Shown here one piece after another: positions 16,757-25,817 of a stretch of DNA of 64,000 nt. This DNA comes from Streptomyces sp. HNM0575 (GTDB lineage Bacteria > Actinomycetota > Actinomycetes > Streptomycetales > Streptomycetaceae). Within the stretch, counting starts at the first letter, position 1. Every line of letters begins with the position of its first letter. The notes beneath the pieces are model-generated. The model made no database searches. It had not been told where the DNA came from and saw only the letters and a program-made list of their open reading frames with translations. The DNA is taken from assembly GCF_012726265.1 (NCBI RefSeq), contig NZ_JAASAG010000015.1, positions 52,469 through 116,468 on the forward strand, given 5' to 3'. Made by a program: the position numbers and the translations under genes.

Positions 16757-17088
16757 CTTGGGGCTCCTGAGAAGTGGGGGGCTTACGAGCCGCCTGCCCC
16801 GCGCGCCCCGTTGGTGCCGGGCGGGCCGGGCCGGTGCGGTGGTGCACGCAGCACGCTAGCCGCGCTCAGCTGCACTTTCGACGCTCCGAGAAGCCAACTG
16901 GCCATCCTTATGGTGGAGTTAAGGCGGGGGTAAGCGGGGCCTCAGACGGGCCGTCCGTGGCGCGACGATGTGCGCCGTTCATCCGTTTTTTATGGCTTGC
17001 CAGTTGTGCCCGTGTGCGTACGACTGCGGCATGGTTTCGTGGGTCCGGTCACTTGCCACAGCGAATGCACCACAAAAGGGGGTCTACG
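16757..17088. other. Divergent promoter region of oxygenase and AMIN-like genes
   Basis: About 330 bp, noticeably AT-richer between 16890 and 17080 (for example a T6 run at 16986). It must hold both promoters. I found no clear inverted repeat. Confidence 0.5.
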
Positions 17089-17766
17089 ATGCGAAACACC
17101 AGGCTGCTCGCCGTCGCCGCGCTCACCGGCGCGGGGCTGCTGACCGCCGCGTGGGCGGGCGCCGCCGGAGCCGGAAGAGCCGGAGGAGCCGGAGAGACCG
17201 CGCTCGCCTCGTCCGTGTCGTCCGAGTCGGCTGCCGCGTCCACCTCGTCCGCCGCCGGGTCCGCCACTTCGTCCGCCACCGCGTCCGCGGGCTGCGGAGC
17301 CGGCTGGGGGAGCATGCCGAAGACCGGCGAGGGGGCGGGAGGCCGGTCGCTCACCGATGTGCGTACGGGACGCCACGACTGCTACGACCGCCTGGTCCTC
17401 GACGTACGCCCGGGGGCGTCCGCGAACTCCCCGGGCTACCGGGTCCGTTACGTCGACAGGCTCCATCAGGACGGCTCGGGACGTCCGGTCGAGGTCGGCG
17501 GGGGAGCGGTGCTGGAGGTCGTCGCCGACGCACCGGCCTACGACCCCGGCACCTTCGAGCCGACGTACCCGGGCCGCGGCGGCGAGCCGCTGCCGGGCGT
17601 CGACCTCAAGGGATACAAGACCTTCCGCGACGCCCGCTTCGGCGCGAGCTACGAGGGGACGACCCAGCTGGGTCTCGGAGTCCGGGCCCGGCTGCCGTTC
17701 CGGGTGCTCGCACTGGGCGACCGGCTGGTCGTCGACGTCGCGCACACGTGGGCGGCGCCGCGCTGA
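17089..17766 (+). CDS. Secreted AMIN-like domain protein
   Basis: 225 residues. A signal peptide (about 1-27) leads into a Ser/Ala/Thr-rich spacer (to about 66), then CGAGWGSMPK and a beta-rich domain with LTDVRTGRHDCYDRLVLDVR, YRVRYVDRLHQDGSG and LGVRARLPFRVLALGDRLVVDVAH. This is the AMIN-like secreted domain common in actinobacteria; AMIN domains bind peptidoglycan or outer cell polymers. A role in the envelope, possibly alongside the divergent wall-anchored oxygenase, is an inference from position. AAAGGGGG precedes ATG 17089. Confidence 0.8.
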   Translation: MRNTRLLAVAALTGAGLLTAAWAGAAGAGRAGGAGETALASSVSSESAAASTSSAAGSATSSATASAGCGAGWGSMPKTGEGAGGRSLTDVRTGRHDCYDRLVLDVRPGASANSPGYRVRYVDRLHQDGSGRPVEVGGGAVLEVVADAPAYDPGTFEPTYPGRGGEPLPGVDLKGYKTFRDARFGASYEGTTQLGLGVRARLPFRVLALGDRLVVDVAHTWAAPR

Positions 17767-17952
17767 TCCCGCATGAGACGGGTTCCGGACCTGATCCGTA
17801 TGAGACGGATCCCGGACGGCGGGCCGGAGGCGCCGTACGGCTCAATGGCCTTACGGCGCCCGGGACTTCGCCCGCCCCGGCGGGCCCGCGCCCCGCGCCG
17901 CCGGCGGACGGCCGGGCCAGGGCGCGGCCGTCCGGCCTTCGGCGTCGACGCG

Positions 17953-18789
17953 TCAACCGCCCAGCTGCACGGACCGCTTGGCCAGCCCGGCCCAGAAGCC
18001 GTCGATGACGGTGCGCTGCCCCGCCAGTTCCTGCTCGCCCGCGCCGAGCGTGACGAAGAGCGGGGCGAAGTGCTCGGTCCGCGGGTGGGCGCGGCGTCCC
18101 GCGGGCGACTTGTGCTCGAAGTCGAGCAGGGCGTCGATGTCGCCGCGCTCCAGCGCCTCCTGGCCCCAGGCGTCGAACTCCCTTGACCAGCCGGGGGCTT
18201 CGTCCACGCCGGCACCCCACCGCAGCTCACTCAGATTGTGGGTGAAGAAGCCGCTGCCGACGATGAGGCAGCCCTCGTCGCGCAGGGGAGCGAGCCTGCG
18301 GCCCAGCCGCAGCAGCTCCTCCGGTTCGAGGGTGGGCATCGACATCTGGAGGACGGGCACGTCGGCGTCGGGATACATCTCCACGAGCGGTACGTACGCC
18401 CCGTGGTCGAGGCCGCGCTCCGGTGCGTCGTGTACCTGCTCACCGGGCCCGGAGAGCAGTTTCCGTACGCGCTCCGCCAGCACGGGCGCGCCCGGCGCCG
18501 GATACCGGACCCGGAAGTAGCGCTCGGGGAACCCCCAGAAGTCGTGGACGAGCGGCACCGTCCGCGTAGCGGAGAGGGTGACCGGGGCCGACTCCCAGTG
18601 CGCCGAGACGATCAGGATCGCCTTCGGCCGCGGCAACCGCGCGCTCCAGGCGGCCAGTTGGCCGGGCCACACTTCGTCGTCGGCCAGCGGCGGCGCGCCG
18701 TGGCTGAGGTAGAGCACCGGCATGCGGTCCTGCGCGGCGCCGGCGCCCGGCGCGGCCCGGGTGCTCGTCCCGGTGGTACCCGTGGCCAT
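17953..18789 (-). CDS. DODA/LigB-type extradiol ring-cleavage dioxygenase
   Basis: 278 residues, the length of the stand-alone DODA (4,5-DOPA dioxygenase-like) family. Metal-binding histidines are visible in LYLSHGAPP, IVSAHWES and GSGFFTHNL, and RGLDHGAYVPLVEMYPDADVPV is the characteristic catalytic block. These non-haem iron or zinc enzymes open catechol-type rings, but many bacterial members have no known substrate. ATG 18789 follows GGAG...GAGG. The upstream AT-rich patch (18812-18835) probably holds the promoter. No partner enzymes of an aromatic pathway are adjacent. Confidence 0.88.
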   Translation of the reverse strand: MATGTTGTSTRAAPGAGAAQDRMPVLYLSHGAPPLADDEVWPGQLAAWSARLPRPKAILIVSAHWESAPVTLSATRTVPLVHDFWGFPERYFRVRYPAPGAPVLAERVRKLLSGPGEQVHDAPERGLDHGAYVPLVEMYPDADVPVLQMSMPTLEPEELLRLGRRLAPLRDEGCLIVGSGFFTHNLSELRWGAGVDEAPGWSREFDAWGQEALERGDIDALLDFEHKSPAGRRAHPRTEHFAPLFVTLGAGEQELAGQRTVIDGFWAGLAKRSVQLGG

Positions 18790-19110
18790 GATCGCCTCAC
18801 TCTCCGCTACCGGATGATTGGTTAAAATTCGAACTACCTCGCCGTCGACGATAGCCGACCGGTGGGGCGTCCGCGGGACGAGGGCGACAGGAGCCGAACA
18901 TCCGGGCATTCCGGTAGAAGGCCGGGGGAAGGGTGCAGAAGCCGGTGAGCCGCAGGTCCGTTGAGTGTGATAGGGAACCAACCCCGCTTGGTTTCGCGTG
19001 TGTTTCGCGACCGGGTGGCGGACGCGCAGGAGCGTCAAGGCACAATCGGGAGGACAGGGCCGCAACGTGAGCACGATGAGTAACCCGCGTGGGGCGAGAA
19101 GGGGTGTGCG
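18790..19110. other. DODA/MarP divergent intergenic region
   Basis: 320 bp. The AT-rich patch around 18812-18835 (GATTGGTTAAAATTCGAAC) stands out against the background and probably belongs to the dioxygenase promoter. No gene is supported. Confidence 0.5.
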
Positions 19111-20307
19111 GTGAACCTGCTGGATGTGCTGTTGCTGCTCGCAGTGGTGGTCTTCTCCGTTTCCGGCTATCAGCGTGGTCTCGTCGCGGGGTTCGTCTCC
19201 CTCGCCGGCTTCGTGGGCGGAGTCGTCGTCGGCGTGTGGGCCCTGCCGTTCGTACTGGAGAAGGTGCCGCCCGGCACCACGGAGGCGACCGTCGTGGCGC
19301 TGCTCACGGTGCTCGTGCCCGCGGCGCTCGGTCAGGCCGTGGCCGCTCCGCTCGGCTGGCGGCTGCGGGACGCGCTGAGCTGGACCCCGGTGCGCTGGGC
19401 GGACGGCGTGGGCGGAGTGGTCGTCAACGCGATAGCCGTGCTGGTGGTCGGCTGGGTCGCCGCGAGCGCGCTGTCCGTGTCGCCGTCACCGGCGCTCAAC
19501 CAGGCCATCCGCGGCTCCCAGGTGCTCGGCACCGTCCAGGACCGCATGCCGGACCAGGCCGCCACCTGGTTCAACGACGCGACGGGCGCGCTCACCACGG
19601 CCGGATTCCCCCCGGTCTTCAACCCGTTCGAGCACGAGCCGGGCACCGAAGTCGCCAAGCCGTCCGGCGATTCCGTCACCCCGGCCGCGACCCAGGCCGC
19701 GAAGCGCAGCACCGTCAAGGTCGAGGGCGTGGCCGAGGTCGACGGAAGCGCACGCGGCCAGGAGGGCAGCGGCTTCGTCTTCGCGAAACAGCATGTGATG
19801 ACGAACGCGCACGTCGTCGCGGGCGTCGACCAGCCGACCGTACGCGTCGGGGGCGTCGGCCCGCGCTACGAGGCGAAGGTCGTCGTCTTCGACTCGAAGA
19901 CCGACGTCGCCGTGCTCGCCGTGCCCGGACTCCGGGCGCCGTCCCTGGAGTTCGCGGGCAACGCACCACGCGGTGCGCCCGGCGTCGTGGCCGGATATCC
20001 CGAGAACGGGAGCCTCGATCTGCGTGCCGCCGCGGTGGCCCAGCGGGTGCAGGCGAGAGGTCAGGACATCTACGGCGACAACCTCAGCACCCGGGACATC
20101 TACGCCATACGCTCCACGGTCCGGCCCGGCAACTCCGGCGGCCCGCTGCTGACGAAGGACGGCAAGGTGCTCGGAGTGATCTTCGCCCGTTCCACGACCG
20201 ACGGCGGCACCGGCTACGCGCTCACCTCCCAGCAGGTGCAGCCGCACGCGCGCGAGGGTGCCTCCGCCACCCGGCCCGTCGACACCGGTAACCGCTCGGC
20301 GCTCTGA
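19111..20307 (+). CDS. MarP-family membrane serine protease (CvpA + trypsin-like domain)
   Basis: 398 residues. The first 160 form four membrane segments of a CvpA/colicin-V-like domain (VLLLLAVVVFSVSGYQRGLVAGFVSLAGFVGG is the start). A periplasm-facing chymotrypsin-fold protease follows from about residue 205 with His in TNAHVVAG, Asp in SKTDVAVL and Ser in RPGNSGGPLL. In mycobacteria MarP is needed for acid and oxidative stress survival through peptidoglycan hydrolase activation. GTG 19111 follows GAGAAGGGG. All catalytic residues are present. Confidence 0.93.
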   Translation: MNLLDVLLLLAVVVFSVSGYQRGLVAGFVSLAGFVGGVVVGVWALPFVLEKVPPGTTEATVVALLTVLVPAALGQAVAAPLGWRLRDALSWTPVRWADGVGGVVVNAIAVLVVGWVAASALSVSPSPALNQAIRGSQVLGTVQDRMPDQAATWFNDATGALTTAGFPPVFNPFEHEPGTEVAKPSGDSVTPAATQAAKRSTVKVEGVAEVDGSARGQEGSGFVFAKQHVMTNAHVVAGVDQPTVRVGGVGPRYEAKVVVFDSKTDVAVLAVPGLRAPSLEFAGNAPRGAPGVVAGYPENGSLDLRAAAVAQRVQARGQDIYGDNLSTRDIYAIRSTVRPGNSGGPLLTKDGKVLGVIFARSTTDGGTGYALTSQQVQPHAREGASATRPVDTGNRSAL

Positions 20308-20492
20308 GCCGGTTCACGGGGCTGGTTCACGGGGCCGGTTCGTCGAGCTGTTTCGCCGGGCGGGTTCGCCGGGCCGTTCGCCGGCCGTCGACCGGACCGG
20401 GCCATGTGGCCGTCGGGGCGCCGCTGCCGGATCACCGCTGCCTGAGGGAGAATCGGCGGGCGTCAGCAGACCGCGAACAGACCGGAGACCAC

Positions 20493-20864
20493 GTGTCGTT
20501 GCAGATCACCATCGACCCTGCCGCGCCGGACGCACCGTACGAGCAGCTGCGTGCCCAGATCGCCGAGCAGGCGCGAGGCGGGGGTCTGCCCACGGGGTAC
20601 AAGCTGCCGACGGTGCGCGGACTGGCCGAGGAACTGGGCCTGGCCGCCAACACCGTGGCCAAGGCCTACAGGGCGCTGGAGTCGGACGGCGTCATCGAGA
20701 CCAGGGGACGCCACGGCACGTTCGTCGCGGCGGCGGGCGACGCGGCGGCCCGTGAGATCTCCGCCGCCGCGCAGACCTATGCGCAGCGGGCCCGGCGGCT
20801 CGGCCTGGACCGGGACGCGGCGCTCGCCGCGGTCGGGGACGCGCTGCGGGCCGTCTACGGGTGA
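20493..20864 (+). CDS. GntR-family regulator, short YtrA type
   Basis: 123 residues: a winged helix (about 10-75; LPTVRGLAEELGLAANTVAKAYRALESDGVIETRGRHGTFV) followed by a short helical tail without an effector domain. YtrA-type regulators usually repress ABC transporter operons; no such operon is adjacent here. GTG 20493 has GGAG 5 bp upstream. The 185-bp leader holds three imperfect GGTTCACGGGGC-like words (20310-20345). Confidence 0.88.
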   Translation: MSLQITIDPAAPDAPYEQLRAQIAEQARGGGLPTGYKLPTVRGLAEELGLAANTVAKAYRALESDGVIETRGRHGTFVAAAGDAAAREISAAAQTYAQRARRLGLDRDAALAAVGDALRAVYG

Positions 20865-20997
20865 CCGGCGTAAGCGACGGGTAGCGACGGCGTGCGGTGC
20901 GTGCCGTGCCCGGTCCCGCTGGTCCCCGGCGGAACCCCCGTACCCGGCCCCCCACGGAGAGCTGACCGCCTGCACCCGAACTGCACTTGCGCCGTAC

Positions 20998-21564
20998 TCA
21001 GATCGGCGTGCCCGTACGGGTCAGCAGCCGTGTGCGGGCCTCCATCAGCGCGAAGCCCAGCAGGTTCTGCCCCCGCCACTGCGACGGATCGCGCACCCGC
21101 TCGTCGTCGGCGTCCAGGCCGATGCCCCACACCCGGTCCAGCGGGCTCGTCTCCACCAGCACCCGGCTGTTGGTGCCGAGCAGGAACTCCCGCAGCTCGC
21201 CGTACTGCCCGAACTTCCGCAGACTGCCCTCGACGACGATGGCGAACCGCTCGCGCTCCCACACGCCCGCGTCGAAGCCCCGCACCGCGCGTCCCGCGGC
21301 CTTCGCCTGCCGCGGGTGGCGGGCCTCGACGGCGCGGCGCTCCGCCTCCGCGTCACCGAAGAGCCGGGCCTTACGGGCCATCATCCAGTGCTCCGCCGTG
21401 GCGTACTCGACTCCCTCCGCCTCGAAGGGCGCGGGCCACCACTGGCTGAGGCAGCTCTTGCCGATGCTGCCGTCCCGCCTGGGCCGATGGCCCCAGAAGT
21501 AGAGGTACTTGAAGCGCTCACCGCTTGCGGCGCGCTCGGCGAGTTCGGCGACATCGGCGACCAT
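20998..21564 (-). CDS. NADAR (DUF1768, YbiA-like) protein
   Basis: 188 residues covering the whole NADAR domain: YLYFWGHRP, CLSQWWPAPFEAEGVEYATAEHWMMARKARLFGD and SPLDRVWGIGL are the family signatures. Members hydrolyse N-glycosidic bonds in riboflavin precursors or remove ADP-ribose from modified guanine in DNA, and they are frequent in phage-defence and NAD-metabolism contexts. The glutamate in ATAEHWMM and the tryptophans are the conserved pocket residues. The neighbour is an AAA ATPase transcribed in the same direction from 22773, with about 60 bp between. Confidence 0.9.
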   Translation of the reverse strand: MVADVAELAERAASGERFKYLYFWGHRPRRDGSIGKSCLSQWWPAPFEAEGVEYATAEHWMMARKARLFGDAEAERRAVEARHPRQAKAAGRAVRGFDAGVWERERFAIVVEGSLRKFGQYGELREFLLGTNSRVLVETSPLDRVWGIGLDADDERVRDPSQWRGQNLLGFALMEARTRLLTRTGTPI

Positions 21565-21621
21565 GGCCGAGATTCTGGCACCACGGAGCGCCTCGCTCGA
21601 CTGTTTATCAGGGCACGCGCC

Positions 21622-22773
21622 TCACAGATACAGGCCTGATCCCTCACGGTTGCCCAGGGCGGGAAGCGAAGCCGGCGAGGCGCCCTTGCGGAGCGCGAAC
21701 AGCTCGGCCAGCGTGGCCCCTTCACGGCCGACGCCCTCCTCCGTGCCGAGCCAGTTGACCGCCTCGGTGCGGCTGAGCGCGCCGACCTCGATACGGGCCA
21801 GACAGCGGCCGGGCCGTACGACCGCGGGATGCAGCCGCTCCAGGTCCTCGTTGGTGGTGACGCCCACCAGCACATTGCGGCCCTGGCCCAGCAGACCGTC
21901 CGTCAGATTGAGCAGCCGCGAAAGCGCCTGCCCCGCCGCGTGCTTGGCCTCGCCCCGGATCAACTCGTCGCAGTCCTCCAGGAGAAGGAGCCGCCAGCGC
22001 TGCTCGTCGGAGTCGCTGTCGTCGGCACCGATGGCGATGTCCATCAGATAGCCGATGTTGTTGAACAGATGCTCCGGATCGAGCACGCAGTCCACCTGGC
22101 ACCACTCGCGCCACGAACGGGCCAGCGTGCGCAGCGCGGAGGTCTTGCCGGTGCCGGGAGGACCGTGCAGGAGCAGCAGCCGCCCCGAGATCTCGTCCGG
22201 TGTGACCTTCATCAGCCCGTCCATGGCGTCGGCGACCCGCCCCGTGTAGTTCTGGCGTACCTCCTGCCACGAACCGGCGGTGATGGAACGGGTGGTGCGG
22301 CGCGGGCCGCGCATCGGCGAGTGATACCAGAAGCCCATGGAGACCTTGTCCGACTGCGGCTCCGGCTCGTCCTCCGCGCCGTGCACGGCCTCCTCCAGCC
22401 GCTTCCGGGCGAGTTCGCCGCTGACCGCCGTCACCGTGACGTCCGCGCCGTGCGTCCAGCGCGAGACCAGCACCGTCCAGCCCTCGCCCTCCGCGAGTAC
22501 CGTGCTGCGGCCGTCGGCCTGCGCCTCGCGCAGCACCGTGGCGCCCGAAGGCAGCAGGGTGCGGCCCTTCTTGACGCGGTCCACGGAGTGGCTGCGCGAG
22601 TAGGGCTGCTCCCCGTTGGTGAAGCGCCCGAGGAAGAGCGCGTCGATGACGTCGGACGGCGAATCGGAGTCGTCGATGGTCAGATAGGGGGCGATCGCGC
22701 GCTCGGGCGGGGTCGGAGAGGTCAGAATCTCGCTCCTGTCGTCGGTGGCCGGCCTGCGGGCCTGTGCGGACAT
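21622..22773 (-). CDS. DUF5925-containing AAA ATPase
   Basis: 383 residues. The N-terminal half (to about 170) is the actinobacterial DUF5925 part; an AAA domain follows with Walker A GPPGTGKTS (about 205-213), Walker B LLLLEDCDE and a sensor region VGVTTNEDLERLHPAVVRPGRC. The layout resembles BCS1/FtsH-type AAA modules that remodel protein substrates. No membrane segment is present. Its target is unknown. It lies just upstream of the NADAR gene on the same strand, so the two may be cotranscribed. Confidence 0.88.
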   Translation of the reverse strand: MSAQARRPATDDRSEILTSPTPPERAIAPYLTIDDSDSPSDVIDALFLGRFTNGEQPYSRSHSVDRVKKGRTLLPSGATVLREAQADGRSTVLAEGEGWTVLVSRWTHGADVTVTAVSGELARKRLEEAVHGAEDEPEPQSDKVSMGFWYHSPMRGPRRTTRSITAGSWQEVRQNYTGRVADAMDGLMKVTPDEISGRLLLLHGPPGTGKTSALRTLARSWREWCQVDCVLDPEHLFNNIGYLMDIAIGADDSDSDEQRWRLLLLEDCDELIRGEAKHAAGQALSRLLNLTDGLLGQGRNVLVGVTTNEDLERLHPAVVRPGRCLARIEVGALSRTEAVNWLGTEEGVGREGATLAELFALRKGASPASLPALGNREGSGLYL

Positions 22774-22982
22774 GGGTCACATGATCCGGCATCGGGGGCC
22801 GCGGTGCACGCACGTTTCGGCCCCGCCCGGAAGGACACGGGCGGGTATCACAGGACGTCTGGAATGTTCGTCAACGCGCCTGTGGGGCAGGTGAATCCTG
22901 TGACCGGGATACACGGGTGGAGCAGTCGGGCGTTAGGGTTGCTGTGCCCGGGCCTCGTGCCCTCGTACGGGTGGGGAGTGTC

Positions 22983-23249
22983 ATGGAACAGATAACAGTG
23001 AGCGGCAGGGCACGAGTGCCTGCGATCAAATGCGGTACAGGCGCGACGAGTTCGCGTCTGGACCGGCATCTGGCTGTGCTCGCCGGCCCCGCCGTGCCGC
23101 AGGGTGAGACGGAAGAGGCGACTTCGCTGATGCGCGAGATCACCCGGCGAGATGCGGGGCGGCACCGGACGGGAGTCCGGGGCGCACGCGTCTCGCTGTT
23201 CGCGCCGTTGCGCAAACTGCGCCGCACACTTTTCGGCGGTCGCGGCTGA
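22983..23249 (+). CDS. Small conserved actinobacterial protein, unknown function
   Basis: 88 residues beginning MEQITVSGRARVPAIKCGTG with a strong ribosome site (GGGGAG, 7 bp before ATG). The middle part TSSRLDRHLAVLAGP and a basic C terminus (SLFAPLRKLRRTLFGGRG) look like a peripheral membrane or nucleic-acid contact. I recognise it as a small protein seen in Streptomyces genomes but know no function. Divergent from the DUF5925 ATPase. Confidence 0.72.
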   Translation: MEQITVSGRARVPAIKCGTGATSSRLDRHLAVLAGPAVPQGETEEATSLMREITRRDAGRHRTGVRGARVSLFAPLRKLRRTLFGGRG

Positions 23250-23259
23250 GCTTCCTCCG

Positions 23260-23330
23260 CAGTTCCCCGGGGCCTTCGGCCCGGGGGAGACCCCAAACCC
23301 CGGGCCCTCGGTCCGGGGGAGACCCCAACC
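23260..23330. terminator. GC-rich hairpin region after the small gene
   Basis: CCCCGGGGCC-TTC-GGCCCGGGG (23265-23286, one bulged G) can fold, and the word GGGGGAGACCCCA is repeated at about 23283 and 23314. It separates the small gene from the convergent type ISP gene. Confidence 0.65.
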
Positions 23331-23529
23331 CTGCACCTCGGGGCGGTGGCCGGTGATCCGGCCGCCGCCCCTTGTGTGCGTCTTGCGGCATGTGACGAGT
23401 GATGTGTGCGGCGTGCGGCCCGCTTGAAGGCCGAGGCCTGCCCGACCCCTCTCGGACCCGCCCCTTCAGCCCCGCAGACCCTCAGACCGGACTCTCCTCA
23501 GACCGGACTCTCCTCAGACCGGACTCCCC

Positions 23530-24954
23530 TCAGAGCAGCGCCAGTTGGCCGTCCGGTCCCTCTTCCGGCACGTCGAGGACCGACGCCGGGCGCCGGGCCG
23601 CCGCGGGCACGGGCAGCAGCCCCGCTCGGCCGAGGTCCGCCCGCCCGATCACGGCGCCGGCGCCCGCCGAACCGGCCCCGGCGGCCCCGGCCTTGTCCAG
23701 ATCCCGCGCCAAGTCCCGCTGCTCCGGGCGCAGTTCGTCCAGCAGCGTGAGCACCGTGATCAGTTCCAGCAGCTCCGAGGTCCACTCCTGCGGCCAGCTG
23801 CGGGGACGTACGGCGGCCAGCGTCCCTCCCGGAGCGGGAGCCGCCGTCCGCTGCGCGAACCAGTCCTCCAGCACGCGGACGCCGCCCGCCTCGTACTCCC
23901 AGGCCGCCGGCGCCACCGGGGCGATCCGCCCGTCCCCGATGTGCAGCGAGCGCTCCTCGTCGTCGTAGCCGCGCTCACCGGCTTCCGGGGCCGTGGGGGC
24001 GGGCAACGGCGCCCGTACGTACGGACGGTGGCCGCCCGGCAGCCGGGGCCGCGCGCCGTCGACGCCGTCCTCGCCGGATCCCGCGCCGTCCGCCGCCCGG
24101 TCCGCTGCGTCGTTCTCCGCATCAGCGCAGCGCGCGCCCCGCGTATGCAGCCGGATCACGCGACGGCCGAGCGCCACACCGCGCCGCCACAGCTCCGGGT
24201 CCGCGGTCAGCGGCACCACGCGGCCACCGGGCCCGGGACGGGCGGCGGCGGCAGTCCAGGCCAGCAGGTCCCCCGCCGTGACCGGCGTGTCCAGCCGCCC
24301 GGTGAGAAGCTCCAACAGGCCCGGGAGGACGTTGGGTTCGCGGCCGCCGGGCCGCCTGTGCAGCGGCCGTATGCGCCCCGGACGGCCCGCGGGCGTATGA
24401 CCGTCGGGCAGCAGCGCGGTGAAGGTGAACAGCGGCCCGGGATGCCTGTGGTCGTGTGCCGTCTCCACCAGATGCGTCTGGTGCCCGTCGCTCACCCGCC
24501 ACAGCTGCGGACGAGCGGCATCGATGAGCCGGTGGTCGGGGATGAGCCACTGCTGGTCGAACGGGCCGTGCAGGACCGGCACCGGCTCCGGGCAGCGGCC
24601 GTGCTCCCGTACCAGCCGCCCCTCGTGCGCGGGCATCCCCGGCAGCGGTGCGACGGCGCTGTGCAGCGTGCGGGAGCGGCTGGGCCCGAACAGCGCCTCG
24701 CGCTCCGCCTCGCGCCCGGCGCGGATCAGGGCGTTCCAACGGGCGCGCAGCGTGGCGGCGTCCGGCGCGAGGACCCATGCGCGTCCCGGGCGCAGCGGCG
24801 CGACGGACCAGGGCATCACCTCGTCGAGCAGGGGCGCGCCGGACGCGAGTGCGTCCTCGGCGCGGGTGCCGGTGCCCGTACCCGTGCCTGTGGGCGCTCC
24901 GGCTCCGGCTCCGGTGCCGGTGCCGGTGTCGGTGCGGGGTCCGTCGTCGCTCAC
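23530..24954 (-). CDS. Stand-alone C-terminal domain of type ISP restriction/modification enzyme
   Basis: 474 residues. From about residue 45 (MPWSVAPLRPGRAWVLAPD) it matches the C-terminal region of type ISP restriction-modification enzymes: GPFDQQWLIPDHRLIDAARPQLWRV, GRPGRIRPLHRRPGG, LPGGHRPYVRAPLP and PQEWTSELLELITVLTLL. Helicase, nuclease and methylase motifs are all absent, so it cannot be a complete restriction enzyme; in full proteins this part belongs to target recognition. The N terminus is a Gly/Thr repeat (about 9-31). GTG 24954 overlaps the upstream stop as GTGA without its own ribosome site, indicating coupling to the DUF1989 gene; an internal ATG at MPWSV is possible. Confidence 0.82.
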   Translation of the reverse strand: MSDDGPRTDTGTGTGAGAGAPTGTGTGTGTRAEDALASGAPLLDEVMPWSVAPLRPGRAWVLAPDAATLRARWNALIRAGREAEREALFGPSRSRTLHSAVAPLPGMPAHEGRLVREHGRCPEPVPVLHGPFDQQWLIPDHRLIDAARPQLWRVSDGHQTHLVETAHDHRHPGPLFTFTALLPDGHTPAGRPGRIRPLHRRPGGREPNVLPGLLELLTGRLDTPVTAGDLLAWTAAAARPGPGGRVVPLTADPELWRRGVALGRRVIRLHTRGARCADAENDAADRAADGAGSGEDGVDGARPRLPGGHRPYVRAPLPAPTAPEAGERGYDDEERSLHIGDGRIAPVAPAAWEYEAGGVRVLEDWFAQRTAAPAPGGTLAAVRPRSWPQEWTSELLELITVLTLLDELRPEQRDLARDLDKAGAAGAGSAGAGAVIGRADLGRAGLLPVPAAARRPASVLDVPEEGPDGQLALL

Positions 24955-25817
24955 GGTTCGATGCTACGAGCGGGACCGTGGCGCCAGTCAGGGCGCGTAA
25001 TGCCGTGCAGTCCGCCGTACGCGGCCCGCTCGGGCGGCGTCCAGTCCGTCAGCAGCGCGGGATCGACGCGGTGGACCTCCACCCCGATCGGGTGGCAGAA
25101 CTCCACCGGGTCCACCCCGGAACCCGGCCCCCACATCGGCACGGACAGATCGCCGCCGGGGCACGTGGACAGCGCGCACAGCAGGTCCTGTTCGGCGAAG
25201 AACTCGAAGTGGTCGCCGGGCCGCGCGGGGCAGTCCTTCATGAAGTACTGGTCGTGCTCGTTCAGTCCGGTGCACTGGAAGACGTTCAGCACATCGTGTA
25301 CGTCGAACTCCGTGAGCCCGTACGGCAGTACGGCCCGCACCAGGTTCGAGTGGCAGTGGTGGTCGAAGTCCTCGCCGGTCAGCATGCGGTTGACGTACGG
25401 ATCGCACCGCGTGCCCAGCAGGTCGTGGACCCTGCCGCCCTCCGCGTCCGGCCCGTACCCGGCGAGGGTGTCGCCGGTGACCGTCAGCAGCGGCCGCAGG
25501 AACGGCAGCGTCGACCACAGCCGGTCGTAGGTGCTCACATGCGCGCGCTGCAACTGCCTTGTGCGGGAGGCCCACAGGCGCTCGCGCGGGTCGTGCCGGT
25601 TCCATACGTTCAGGTCGCCGACCTGGGGTCCCTCCACCGTGATCAGGCGGCACAGGTGCCCCGCCGGCACCTCCCAGGCGCGGCCCGAACGCACCGGCAC
25701 GGTGAAGGAGTCCACCGGTTCGCGGCCACCGTGCGCAGCGACCCTGTCGTAGAAGGCGCGGTCGACGTCGAGCGGACCGCCCTCCTCTGCCTGGTATGCG
25801 GCGTCGGTGCCCGCCAT
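24951..25817 (-). CDS. DUF1989 (urea carboxylase-associated) family protein
   Basis: 288 residues. The conserved cysteine- and histidine-bearing stretches HLCRLITVEGPQVGDLNVWN, GTRCDPYVN, HHCHSNLVRAV and GLTEFDVHDVLNVFQCTGLNEHDQYFMKDCPARPGDHFEFFAEQDLL identify DUF1989, whose members are found with urea amidolyase, guanidine and aminomethyl-transfer genes and form a metal site. The precise reaction is not established. Here none of those partner genes is near; instead the downstream type ISP gene overlaps by 4 bp and the hmgA operon lies upstream. Confidence 0.88.
   Translation of the reverse strand: MAGTDAAYQAEEGGPLDVDRAFYDRVAAHGGREPVDSFTVPVRSGRAWEVPAGHLCRLITVEGPQVGDLNVWNRHDPRERLWASRTRQLQRAHVSTYDRLWSTLPFLRPLLTVTGDTLAGYGPDAEGGRVHDLLGTRCDPYVNRMLTGEDFDHHCHSNLVRAVLPYGLTEFDVHDVLNVFQCTGLNEHDQYFMKDCPARPGDHFEFFAEQDLLCALSTCPGGDLSVPMWGPGSGVDPVEFCHPIGVEVHRVDPALLTDWTPPERAAYGGLHGITRPDWRHGPARSIEP

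Noticed and set aside
17953..18789. Ring-cleavage enzyme for the catabolic operon at 57-64 kb
   Set aside because: It lies about 40 kb away under a separate promoter with no shared operator; nothing in the sequence links them.
23530..24954. Active restriction enzyme / phage-defence system
   Set aside because: No nuclease, helicase or methylase motif is present and no partner gene adjoins; only the C-terminal domain is encoded.
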